NCBI RefSeq assembly: GCF_000145235.1
Contig: NC_014391.1
Location: forward strand, 4,224,001-4,288,000
Length of the DNA stretch: 64,000 bases
Reading direction: 5' to 3'
DNA from: Micromonospora aurantiaca ATCC 27029
Lineage (GTDB): Bacteria; Actinomycetota; Actinomycetes; Mycobacteriales; Micromonosporaceae
This document shows positions 32,094 to 40,297 of the stretch, piece by piece (the first letter of the stretch is position 1; the number at the start of each line of letters is the position of its first letter). Under the pieces are notes generated by a model that saw nothing but the letters and a program-made list of their open reading frames with translations, had not been told where the DNA came from and made no database searches. Made by a program: the position numbers and the translations under genes.

Positions 32094-32787
32094 CATCCAG
32101 ATCGTCAGCTTCGTCGCGGCGAGCCTGCTCATCATCATCGTGCCGGGCGTCGACTTCGCCCTGGTCACCCGGCAGACCGTGCGGTACGGGCGGCGGGCCG
32201 GGTTCGTGGTGCTGGCCGGGCTGTTCGCCGCCGCCCTGGTGCACGCCTCGCTCGCCACCGCCGGCCTGTCCGCCCTGCTGGTGTCCTCGCCGGCGCTCTA
32301 CACGGTGCTGCGGGTGGCCGGCGCGCTGTACCTGCTCTACCTGGGCGGCACCATCCTCTGGGCCACCCGGCCACGACGCGCGACCGCCCCGGCCGCGCAG
32401 CCGGTCACCGTGGGCGCGGGCGGCCCCGGGCCGGACGCGGACACCGGCCCGGTCGCCGCGCCGGAGACGGTGGCCGCCGACGAGCCGCACGTGGCCCGGC
32501 GCTCGTTCGTCATGGGCGTCACCAGCCAGCTGCTGAACGTCAAGGTGGTCGTCTTCTACGTCTCGTTCGTGCCGCAGTTCGTCAAGCCCGGCGACGGCGC
32601 GGCGGCCCGTACGGCGGTGCTGGCCGCCACGTTCATCGGCCTCGCCGTGCTCTGGTGGGCCTGCTACATCCTGCTCATCGACCGGTTGCAGCCCTGGCTG
32701 ACCCGGCCGTCGGTGCTGCTGGTGATCGAACGGCTGACCGGGCTGATCCTGATCGTCCTGGCGGTACGGATCGCGCTGAGCCACTGA
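32086..32787 (+). CDS. LysE/RhtB-family exporter
   Basis: 233 residues, six predicted helices, with the family N-terminus FVAASLLIIIVPGVDFALVTRQTV and the later QLLNVKVVVFYVSFVPQF helix. A longer than usual hydrophilic Ala/Pro/Gly-rich loop (about 100-140) lies in the middle. These proteins export amino acids and analogues. GGAGG lies seven bases before GTG 32086, and the start overlaps the previous stop by 8 bp. As last gene of the operon it probably exports the amino-acid-like product or a toxic intermediate. Confidence 0.88.
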   Translation: MSDIQIVSFVAASLLIIIVPGVDFALVTRQTVRYGRRAGFVVLAGLFAAALVHASLATAGLSALLVSSPALYTVLRVAGALYLLYLGGTILWATRPRRATAPAAQPVTVGAGGPGPDADTGPVAAPETVAADEPHVARRSFVMGVTSQLLNVKVVVFYVSFVPQFVKPGDGAAARTAVLAATFIGLAVLWWACYILLIDRLQPWLTRPSVLLVIERLTGLILIVLAVRIALSH

Positions 32788-32791
32788 CCTG

Positions 32792-32846
32792 CATCACGGC
32801 GCCCGCCGGCCCGGCCGTCCAGCCGGTCCGGCGGGCGCTCGTGATG
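32792..32846. terminator. Long stem-loop terminator between convergent operons
   Basis: Arms of about 18 bases (CATCACGGCGCCCGCCGG and a complement with one extra base) around an 18-base loop. It starts 5 bases after the exporter stop and abuts the stop of the methyltransferase gene (32847). Confidence 0.75.
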
Positions 32847-34370
32847 TCAGGCGTTGCGCGGGCGGTGGGCGACGGTGAGGACGTGGGTGGTCGGCCAGTC
32901 CAGCGGCCGGCCGTCCAGGTCGGTCAGGGACGCGACGGGCGCGATCCGGTTGTCGATCACCCAGTCGTTGCGGACCGGCGCCGAGGCGGGGCCGATCTCG
33001 AAACCGGCCTCGGTGAGCAGCTCCGTCCAGTCGGCGAAGCTCAGGCCGCAGAACTGCTCCCTGGTCTCCGACAGCCAGTTGTCGGTGTAGTCCTTGCGGG
33101 TCAGGTAGTCCATCGCCGCGCCCAGGCCGAGACGTACCGCGCCGTCGGCCAGCGGCTCGTACGCGAAGCCGAACGCGAAGTCCACGGCGAACTGGTCCAG
33201 CCGGGCCCGCGTCGACAGTCCGGAGACGTACCGCCGGACCTCGGCCGAGGTCAGGTCGGCGAGATCCCGGCGCGGCGAGGCGGGGTTGTCCCCGTCGTCG
33301 GTGGTCAGCCGCAGGATCACCGGCCGGTCCGGCTCGTCCGGCCCGCACACGTCGCTGTTGAGCCAGACACCGCCGGGCACCGTGTGGTCGTGGATGCGGC
33401 GGGCGAACTGGAGTAGCGACTCCCGCTGCCGCCCGTACGACCAGATCTCGTGGGTCAGCGCGAAGGTGAGCGTGGTGTCCACCGACCGGTCCTTGAACAC
33501 CGCGCCGCCGAGGACGTTGCGGTGGAAGAAGTACACGTTGGCGTTGCGGAACACGCCCTGCGCCTTCTTGTGCAGGCACTCCTGGTAGAGGTGGCGGGCC
33601 ACCTCCACACCGATCAGGTCGCTCTCGCGCAGCGCGGCCTCCCGGTCGGCCAGCTCCAGGACCGCGCCCGCGCCGCAGCCGATGTCCACGATGCGTCCGG
33701 GCTGCACGTACCGGCGCACCGAGTCCCACTTGCGTTGGGCGGCCGAGGCGAACGCCTCCACGTAGGTGCGGTAGTCGCGGGTCACGGTGAGGCCGCCCTC
33801 GTCGCCGACGAGCGGGTCGTTCACCACCGACCGGATCGCCTCGACCAGGCGGTAGCGCTCGAACACGTCGATCGTCGCCGGGTGGGTGAGCGTCCGCCAG
33901 CTCTCGTCGCCGGCGGCCAGGCGCAGCAGCACGTCCCACGGCCGTTCCGGCGTCCCGGGCAGGTCCGGATCGGCCTCGACCAGCGCGATCCCGAAGCCGA
34001 GGCGCTCGTACAGCTTGGCGACCTCCGGGGTGGAGCAGGCCACCACCGTGTCGGCGGGCGTGAGTTCGAGCCCGGTGGCCACCGCGATGCTCTTGAGCGT
34101 GACCTCGGCGAACGCGTCGGTGTACGCGGTGTCGAAGATCGGCACGGCCAGCGAGCGCAGCCCGCTGAGCACGCTGAACCGCTCGATCGCGGCCTCCCGC
34201 CTGTGGTACGCGACGGGGTTGCGCCTGGTGTTCTCGTGGTTGGCTGACGTCACCGCCCAGACCACTGTGGCCTCGTCGCCGGCGAGCCGGCGCAGGTAGT
34301 CGGCCTGGAACCGGGTCAGCAGGTGGTGCCGCCCCGGGAACAGCACGAAGCGGGTCGGCAGGTCGGTCAT
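32847..34370 (-). CDS. Nucleotidyltransferase-like / SAM-methyltransferase chimera
   Basis: 507 residues. The N-terminal about 190 resemble NMN-adenylyltransferase-type nucleotidyltransferases: FVLFPGRHHLLTRFQADYLRRL in place of GRFQPxHxGH, VTSANHENTRRNPVAYHRRE in place of NPFTAxER, and a late STPEVAKLY. The HxGH pair is altered (HHLLT), so catalysis is uncertain. Residues about 200-507 form a class I methyltransferase (IVDIGCGAGAVLELAD). GAGG lies five bases before ATG 34370. It is 34 bases behind the ABC pair and probably in the same iron-box operon. The combination is unusual; the substrate is unknown. Confidence 0.72.
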   Translation of the reverse strand: MTDLPTRFVLFPGRHHLLTRFQADYLRRLAGDEATVVWAVTSANHENTRRNPVAYHRREAAIERFSVLSGLRSLAVPIFDTAYTDAFAEVTLKSIAVATGLELTPADTVVACSTPEVAKLYERLGFGIALVEADPDLPGTPERPWDVLLRLAAGDESWRTLTHPATIDVFERYRLVEAIRSVVNDPLVGDEGGLTVTRDYRTYVEAFASAAQRKWDSVRRYVQPGRIVDIGCGAGAVLELADREAALRESDLIGVEVARHLYQECLHKKAQGVFRNANVYFFHRNVLGGAVFKDRSVDTTLTFALTHEIWSYGRQRESLLQFARRIHDHTVPGGVWLNSDVCGPDEPDRPVILRLTTDDGDNPASPRRDLADLTSAEVRRYVSGLSTRARLDQFAVDFAFGFAYEPLADGAVRLGLGAAMDYLTRKDYTDNWLSETREQFCGLSFADWTELLTEAGFEIGPASAPVRNDWVIDNRIAPVASLTDLDGRPLDWPTTHVLTVAHRPRNA

Positions 34371-34404
34371 GGTCACCTCGCCTGGGCGGTGCAGCGGTCG
34401 GTGA

Positions 34405-36201
34405 TCATACCGGGACGCGCCAGGAACGCCAGAGATGGCCGTACCGGCCGTCGGCGGCCAGCAGCTCCTCGTGCGTGCCCTGCTCCACGATCCGGCCGTG
34501 GTCGAGCACGACGATCCGGTCCGCGCTCACCGCCTGGCTGAGCCGGTGCGCCACGATCAGCGTGGTCCGCCCCTGCGTGGCCGCGAGGGCCGCCCGGTCC
34601 AGGTCGCGGGCCCCGGCGCTGCCGGCCTCGGCTGTCGCCTCGTCCAGCACGGCGACGGCCGGCGCGGTGAGCACCAGCCGGGCCAGGGCCACCTGCTGGG
34701 CCTGCGCGGCGGTGAGCCGGTGGCCGCCCTCGCCCACCGGCGTCGCCAGCCCGTCCGGCAGGGCACGCAGCCAGGTGGTGGCGCCGACCCGTTCCAGCGC
34801 GTCGAGCAGCTCGGCGTCGGTCGCGTCCGGTGCGGCCAGGCGCAGGTCCTCGGCGAGCGGCCCGGCGAAGACGTGCACCTCCTGGCTGACCAGTGCCACG
34901 TCGCGCCGGGACGTGGCCTCGCCCGTCCCGGTCAGCGGCGCGCCGTCGAGGCGTACCGATCCGTCGGTGGGCGCGATGATCCCGGCGGCGATGCCGGCGA
35001 GCGTGCTCTTGCCCGCGCCGCTGGCGCCGACCAGCGCGACCCGCTCCCCCGGCGCCAGGCGCAGTTCGACGTCGGCGAGCACCAGCGGCCCGTCGTCGTA
35101 GTGGTGCCGGCGCACCGTGACGTCCAGCGCGGCCGGGCCGCGCGGGCTGGCGGGCGGGGCGGCCGGGCCGGAGGCGGTGGCCGGGCCGGTGTCGGGCAGG
35201 TCTGCCACGCCGACCAGCCGGGCGAGGCTCGCGCCGGCCTGCAGCACCGAGTCGGACTCCAGCAGCAGCAGGCCGATCGGGTTGAACAGGCGGTGGAAGT
35301 AGAGCGCGGCGGTGGTCGCCGCGCCGACGGTTACCAGGTCGTCGCGGACCAGGAAGAACCCGGCCACGAGCACGGCGGCCAGGCCGAGGAACTCCGACCT
35401 GTTGATCCGCAGCCCGAAGCGGGTGTGCAGGTTGAAGATCTCCAGCGACAGGTCGCGCGCCACGCCGGACCGCTCGGCGATGGCTGCCACGTGCGCGTCC
35501 TCGGTCCGGTACGCGCGCACCGTCGCCGCGCCGCGCAGCGCGCCGGCCATCGCCTGCGTCCGCTCGCCGGTGGCGACCCGCTCGCGGGCGTAGTAGGGCG
35601 CGGAGCGCCGCAGGTACCAGCGCAGCGCCAGCGCGTACGCGGGCGCTGCTAGCAGCCCGGCGAGGCCGAGCCGCCAGTCCAGCGCGACCAGCCCGAACAC
35701 GGTGAGCACCACCGACAGCAGCGCGCCGACGAACGCCGGGCCGCTCACCGCGATCACGTTCGTCACCACCGCCACGTCGTCGCCGACGCGGGCCAGCAGG
35801 TCGCCGGTGCCGGCCCGCTCCAGCGTCGCGGACGGCAGGTGCAACGCGCGGTCGAGGACGCGCTCGCGCAGCCGGGCCAGCACCGTCTCGCCGAGCCGGG
35901 ACGCGAGCGCGGCGCCGAGCGCCGTGAGCAGGCCGGTGAACACGGCGGCGCCGGCGATCACCGCCACCCGGCCGGCGATCCGGGAGACCGGGGCGTCGGC
36001 GATGACGTCGTCGACCAGGCGGCCGAGCACCCAGGGCGCGACCAGGCCACCCGCGGCGGCGACGACGAGCACGGTCGCCGCGGCGGCGCTGAGGCCGGGC
36101 CGGGCGCGGAACTGGGCGCCGAGCGTCGTCCAGGTCTGCCGGGCGGACGCGACAGGCAGCAACGTCCGGCCGGGTTCGGCGGTACGCGGGTCAGCGGTCA
36201 C
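34405..36201 (-). CDS. ABC half-transporter B (exporter fold), intact Walker A/B, degenerate signature
   Basis: 598 residues: a six-helix exporter-type membrane domain (about 30-330) and a nucleotide-binding domain. Walker A GASGAGKST (K398) and Walker B AVAVLDEATA are intact, as is the switch VAHRLSQA. The signature motif is LTAAQAQQ instead of LSGGQ. Together with the partner encoded upstream, this gives one complete and one dead ATP site. GTG 36201 overlaps the partner stop (GTGA). The IrtAB-like and siderophore-export families have this design; a metal or siderophore substrate is inferred from the iron box. Confidence 0.88.
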   Translation of the reverse strand: MTADPRTAEPGRTLLPVASARQTWTTLGAQFRARPGLSAAAATVLVVAAAGGLVAPWVLGRLVDDVIADAPVSRIAGRVAVIAGAAVFTGLLTALGAALASRLGETVLARLRERVLDRALHLPSATLERAGTGDLLARVGDDVAVVTNVIAVSGPAFVGALLSVVLTVFGLVALDWRLGLAGLLAAPAYALALRWYLRRSAPYYARERVATGERTQAMAGALRGAATVRAYRTEDAHVAAIAERSGVARDLSLEIFNLHTRFGLRINRSEFLGLAAVLVAGFFLVRDDLVTVGAATTAALYFHRLFNPIGLLLLESDSVLQAGASLARLVGVADLPDTGPATASGPAAPPASPRGPAALDVTVRRHHYDDGPLVLADVELRLAPGERVALVGASGAGKSTLAGIAAGIIAPTDGSVRLDGAPLTGTGEATSRRDVALVSQEVHVFAGPLAEDLRLAAPDATDAELLDALERVGATTWLRALPDGLATPVGEGGHRLTAAQAQQVALARLVLTAPAVAVLDEATAEAGSAGARDLDRAALAATQGRTTLIVAHRLSQAVSADRIVVLDHGRIVEQGTHEELLAADGRYGHLWRSWRVPV

Positions 36202-37919
36202 CGCAGTGTCTCCTCGCGGTAGCGGGCGTCGGAGGCCAGCAGGTGCTCGTGCGGTCCCTCGGCGGCCACCCGGCCGTCGGCGATCACCACCACCCGGTCG
36301 GTGATCCGCAGCAGGGCCGGGCTGCTGGTGATCAGCAGGGTGCCCCGGGGCCCCACCCGGCGCGTTTCGGCCAGTCCGTCGGCGAGCTGCGCCTCGGTGG
36401 CGGCGTCGACAGCGGTGGTGGGATCGTGCAGCACCAGCACGGGCGGGTCGGCGTGCAGCGCCCGGGCCAGCCCGAGCCGCTGGCGCTGGCCGCCGGAGAG
36501 GTTCGCGCCCCGCTCGACGAGCCGGTGGTCGAGGCCGCCGGGGTGTGCGTCCACGACGTCCTGGGCCGCGGCCGCCCGGACGGCGGCGTGCAGCCGCGCC
36601 TGGTCGGCCGGGGCGCCGGCGGCGAGGTTGGCCGCCACCGTGCCCTCGAAGAGCGTCACGTCGTGCGGCTCGACGAGCACGGTGCCGCGCAGCGCGTCGA
36701 CGTGCAGGTCGTCGGCGGGCACGCCGTCGACACGCACGGTGCCCCGGCACGCGTCCGGCGACACCCGCCCGGACAGCAGCGCCACCAGCGCTTCGGCGTC
36801 GGCCGGGTCGTACGCGAGCACGCCCACCACCTCGCCGGGGCCGACGCGCAGGTTCACCCCGTCCAGTCCGGCGTGCCCGACGTCGTCGAGGGCCAGCCGT
36901 GGCCCGTCCGGGTGGGCCGGCGCCGACGCGTCGCCGGGCCGGGTCAGCGGCTCGGCGCCGAGCACGCGCACCACCCGGGCGGCGGAGGCGCGGGCCATCG
37001 CGAACAGTTGCACGCACCAGCCCATGGTCTGCACCGGCTCGGCCACGAACTGCGCGAGTCCGACCACTGTGACCAGCTCGCCGATGGTGAGCCGGCCGCG
37101 CAGGGCGAGCCAGCCGGCCACCCCGGCGACCGCCGCGAGGAACAGGCCGTTGGCGGCGGTGGTGAGCCCGAGATGCAGTCCCTTGGTGTTGGCGGCGCGC
37201 AGCGTCACCGCGAGCGCGTTGCGGCTGGCGGCGGCGTACCGGCCGGCGGCGTGGTGCTGGGCGCCGATGCCGCGCAGCACGCGCAGGCCGGAGACGAGGT
37301 CCACGGCGAGCGCCGTGGTCTCCGCGAGGGCCTCCTGCTGGGAGGTGCTGCGCCGGGACAGCAGCGGCGCCATCCGTTGCAGTACGAGGACCAGCACCGG
37401 TACGCCGACGAGCACGCCGAGCCCGAGGGGGATGTCGATGACCAGCAGCGCGGTCGCCGCGACGGTCAGCGCGGTCACCGCGGCGACACCGAATCCGGCG
37501 ACCCGCACCACGAGCGCGGAGAGTTCGGCGTCGGAGGCGGCGACCGAGAGCAGTTCGCCGTCGCGCAGGCCGGAACGGTGTCCGCGCGGGTCGAGCGCGC
37601 GCTCGGCGATCTCCACCCGCAGCAGGTGCGCCTCCCGCTCCACCGCCGCGAACGCCTGGCGGGCGCCGTTGCGGTAGGCGAACGCGAGCACGGCGAACAG
37701 GGCCGCGAGGCCGGCGACCGAGTACGCCAGCGCCCACGGGTCACCGGTCACCACGGCGCGGTCGATGATGACGCCGATCGCCACCGGCACGAGCGCCTCG
37801 GCGACCTGGTGCAGGCCGAGCAGCGTGACGCCGATCAGCACCGGCCGTCGCTGGCGGCGCAATGCCTGACGCAGCACGTACCGGGCCGTGACGGCGCCGC
37901 CGGCGGGGAGCGGGGACAC
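36198..37919 (-). CDS. ABC half-transporter A (exporter fold), no Walker A, intact signature
   Basis: 573 residues. The membrane domain covers about 15-310. The nucleotide-binding domain has lost Walker A: around residue 370 it reads GVLAYDPADAEAL instead of GxxGxGKST. The catalytic Glu after Walker B is Pro (LVLHDPTTAVD), and the switch histidine is missing (LLITSSPALL). The signature NLSGGQRQRLGLARAL is perfect, so it can complete the ATP site of the partner. GTG 37919 is chosen, with GGAGG nine bases upstream; the longer open frame to 38057 is not protein-like. First gene of the operon, directly behind an iron box. Confidence 0.87.
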   Translation of the reverse strand: MSPLPAGGAVTARYVLRQALRRQRRPVLIGVTLLGLHQVAEALVPVAIGVIIDRAVVTGDPWALAYSVAGLAALFAVLAFAYRNGARQAFAAVEREAHLLRVEIAERALDPRGHRSGLRDGELLSVAASDAELSALVVRVAGFGVAAVTALTVAATALLVIDIPLGLGVLVGVPVLVLVLQRMAPLLSRRSTSQQEALAETTALAVDLVSGLRVLRGIGAQHHAAGRYAAASRNALAVTLRAANTKGLHLGLTTAANGLFLAAVAGVAGWLALRGRLTIGELVTVVGLAQFVAEPVQTMGWCVQLFAMARASAARVVRVLGAEPLTRPGDASAPAHPDGPRLALDDVGHAGLDGVNLRVGPGEVVGVLAYDPADAEALVALLSGRVSPDACRGTVRVDGVPADDLHVDALRGTVLVEPHDVTLFEGTVAANLAAGAPADQARLHAAVRAAAAQDVVDAHPGGLDHRLVERGANLSGGQRQRLGLARALHADPPVLVLHDPTTAVDAATEAQLADGLAETRRVGPRGTLLITSSPALLRITDRVVVIADGRVAAEGPHEHLLASDARYREETLR

Positions 37920-37944
37920 GAGGGGATGCCTCCAGTGATCGAAG

Positions 37945-37963
37945 TGAGGACAGCCTAACCTCA
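37945..37963 (-). promoter_or_regulatory. DtxR/IdeR iron box controlling the ABC operon
   Basis: On the minus strand TGAGGTTAGGCTGTCCTCA matches 15 of 19 positions of the consensus TTAGGTTAGGCTAACCTAA. It lies about 25 bases before GTG 37919 and overlaps a possible -10 (TAGGCT), ideal for iron-dependent repression. Confidence 0.8.
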
Positions 37964-38086
37964 GCCTCGGTGGCCGAGTCGGGTGGCACGGCTCACCACG
38001 CTCTCCGCCAGCGGGGCACGGTGACCGCCGGTAATGTTGATCAGGCCGAGAGTGCACCCATATGTCCGCTGCCCCGAGGAGCGACC

Positions 38087-40078
38087 ATGCTCGATCACGC
38101 GTCCCGCCGCATCGACATCGCCCGCCTTCAGGAGACGCTCGACGGACCGTGGGCCGAGGTCCGTCAGGCTCACCGCAAACACCTCGACGAGCGGTTCCTC
38201 CCTGTGTACGGGGAGACCGGTGACCAGGCGCGCGAGCGGATCACCCGGCTGCTCGGCGAACTGCCGGTCGAGCTGGGCATCGCCGCGGGCTTCCCGCCCG
38301 AGTACGGCGGCCGGTCCGACATCGGCGCCTCGATCGTCGCCACCGAGATGCTCGCGCAGGTCGACCTGTCACTCATGGTGAAGGCCGGCGTGCAGTGGGG
38401 CCTGTTCGGCGGCGCGGTCGCCGCCCTCGGCACGAAGCGGCACCACGACGCCTATCTCCGGGACATCGTCGAGGGACGGATCTTCGGCTGCTTCGCGATG
38501 ACCGAGACCGGCCACGGCTCCGACGTGCAGCAACTGCGCACCACCTGTGTGTACGACCCGCAGACGCGGACCTTCGACCTGCACACGCCGCACGAGGCGG
38601 CACGCAAGGACTACATCGGCAACGCGGCCCGGGACGGGCGGATGGCTGTGGTCTTCGCCCAGCTGATCAGCGGTGGGCGCCGGCACGGGGTGCACGCGTG
38701 GCTGGTGCCGATCCGCGACGAGCACGGCAACCCGATGCCCGGCGTGACCATCGGCGACGCCGGACCCAAGGCCGGCCTGCTCGGCGTCGACAACGGGCGG
38801 CTCAGCTTCGACCACGTACGGGTGCCGCGGGACATGCTGCTGGACCGGTACGCGCAGGTGGCCGAGGACGGGACGTACTCCAGCGCGATCGAGAACGACT
38901 CCCGCCGGTTCTTCACCATGCTCGGCACGCTGGTGCGGGGCCGGGTCAGCGTGGGCGGCGCCGCGTCGGCGGCCACCAAGGCGGCGCTGGCCATCGCGGT
39001 GCGCTACGGCGACATCCGCCGTCAGTTCAGTGACGCCGAGGGTGACCGCGAGGTGCTCCTCAACGACTACCTGGCCCACCAGCGCAAGCTGCTGCCCGCG
39101 CTGGCCACCACGTACGCGCTGCACTTCGCCCAGACCGAGCTGGTCGCCGCGCTCGACGAGATCCAGGGCGGCGACGGGCCGGTCGACGAGCACCGGCAGC
39201 GGGAGCTGGAGTCCCGTGCCGCCGGGCTCAAGGCGGCGCAGACCTGGCACGCCACACGCACCATCCAGGCGTGCCGGGAGGCGTGCGGCGGCGCCGGCTA
39301 CCTGTCCGAGAACCGGCTGCCCAGCCTCAAGGCCGACACCGACGTGTTCACCACGTTCGAGGGCGACAACACGGTCCTGCTCCAGCTGGTCGCCAAGGGG
39401 CTGCTGACCGGCTACCGGGACGAGTTCGGCTCGTTGGACGGCTGGGGGCGCGCCTCGTTCGTCGCCGAGCAGGTACGCGAGATGGTGCTGGAACGCACCG
39501 CCGCGCGGGCGCTCATCGCGCGGCTGGTCGGTGCCGTGCCGGGCCGGGACGACGAGGTCGCCGTCACCGACCGGGGCTGGCAGCTCAAGGTGTTCGAGGA
39601 CCGCGAGGAGCACCTGCTCGACAGCGCGGTCCGCCGCCTGCGCGGTGGCGCCTCCACCAAGAAGGACCGTCCGTTCGACATCTTCAACGACGTGCAGGAC
39701 CACGTCCTCGCCGTCGCCGCCGCGCACGTCGACCGGGTGACCCTGGAGGCGTTCGTCGCCGGTATCGACGCGACAGCCGACCCGGCGGTCAAGGAGCTGC
39801 TGTCCCGGGTCTGCGACCTGTACGCGCTGAGCGTCATCGAGGCGAACAAGGGCTGGCTGATGGAGCACGGCCGGCTCACCCCGGCCCGGTCCAAGGCGAT
39901 CACCGGCGTGGTGAACGGGCTGCTCAAGGAGCTGCGCCCGTACATGCGCACGCTGGTGGACGGTTTCGCCATCCCGGACGCGTGGCTGCACGCCGCGATC
40001 CTGCGGGAGGAGCCGGCACGGCAGGAGACGATGGCCGCCCACGACGCCGCCACCGACCCGCGGTCCGCGCCGGTCTGA
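38087..40078 (+). CDS. Acyl-CoA oxidase/dehydrogenase (ACOX-like)
   Basis: 663 residues, the length of peroxisomal-type acyl-CoA oxidases rather than of 380-residue dehydrogenases. Recognisable are IFGCFAMTETGHGSDVQQLRTTCVYD (flavin region), GPKAGLLGVDNGRLSFDHVRVPR, CREACGGAGYLSENRLPSLKAD and the catalytic-glutamate segment TTFEGDNTVLLQL. A C-terminal ACOX-type helical domain follows. It oxidises acyl-CoA to trans-2-enoyl-CoA, passing electrons to O2 or ETF. GAGGAG lies five to six bases before ATG 38087. It is divergent from the ABC operon and monocistronic. Confidence 0.9.
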   Translation: MLDHASRRIDIARLQETLDGPWAEVRQAHRKHLDERFLPVYGETGDQARERITRLLGELPVELGIAAGFPPEYGGRSDIGASIVATEMLAQVDLSLMVKAGVQWGLFGGAVAALGTKRHHDAYLRDIVEGRIFGCFAMTETGHGSDVQQLRTTCVYDPQTRTFDLHTPHEAARKDYIGNAARDGRMAVVFAQLISGGRRHGVHAWLVPIRDEHGNPMPGVTIGDAGPKAGLLGVDNGRLSFDHVRVPRDMLLDRYAQVAEDGTYSSAIENDSRRFFTMLGTLVRGRVSVGGAASAATKAALAIAVRYGDIRRQFSDAEGDREVLLNDYLAHQRKLLPALATTYALHFAQTELVAALDEIQGGDGPVDEHRQRELESRAAGLKAAQTWHATRTIQACREACGGAGYLSENRLPSLKADTDVFTTFEGDNTVLLQLVAKGLLTGYRDEFGSLDGWGRASFVAEQVREMVLERTAARALIARLVGAVPGRDDEVAVTDRGWQLKVFEDREEHLLDSAVRRLRGGASTKKDRPFDIFNDVQDHVLAVAAAHVDRVTLEAFVAGIDATADPAVKELLSRVCDLYALSVIEANKGWLMEHGRLTPARSKAITGVVNGLLKELRPYMRTLVDGFAIPDAWLHAAILREEPARQETMAAHDAATDPRSAPV

Positions 40079-40173
40079 CCGCCCCGCGGCGCTGATCCGC
40101 CGTACCGCCGGATGTGCCCCTGCCGGGGCCGTCCGGCGGTTGCGCGCTGTCCGCCTGCCACGTGGGCCGGTCC

Positions 40174-40202
40174 TTGACGAAAACCTTTTCGGGCTCCATG
40201 GT
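40174..40202 (+). promoter_or_regulatory. Promoter with LacI-type operator, site A
   Basis: TTGACG (40174-40179) and a CATGGT -10 candidate (40197-40202), 17 bases apart. The perfect dyad CGAAAA-CC-TTTTCG (40178-40191) covers the spacer. It lies upstream of the two CBM2 protease genes; the same dyad recurs before the LacI gene, the large glycosidase and the GH127 importer. The remaining bases of 40079-40297 show nothing else I can assign. Confidence 0.72.
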
Positions 40203-40297
40203 GGTCGAGAAAGCAATAGGTGCTAATCGATTTCACCTAGGACGGCGCGACGGCTGTTCCCGGGCCGCCGCCCCGACCGAGAGGAGAGGAGAGGTCC

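Noticed and set aside
36243-37958. Plus-strand open frame of about 570 codons opposite half-transporter A
   Set aside because: His/Arg/Gly-rich translation without motifs; the minus strand encodes an intact ABC half-transporter.
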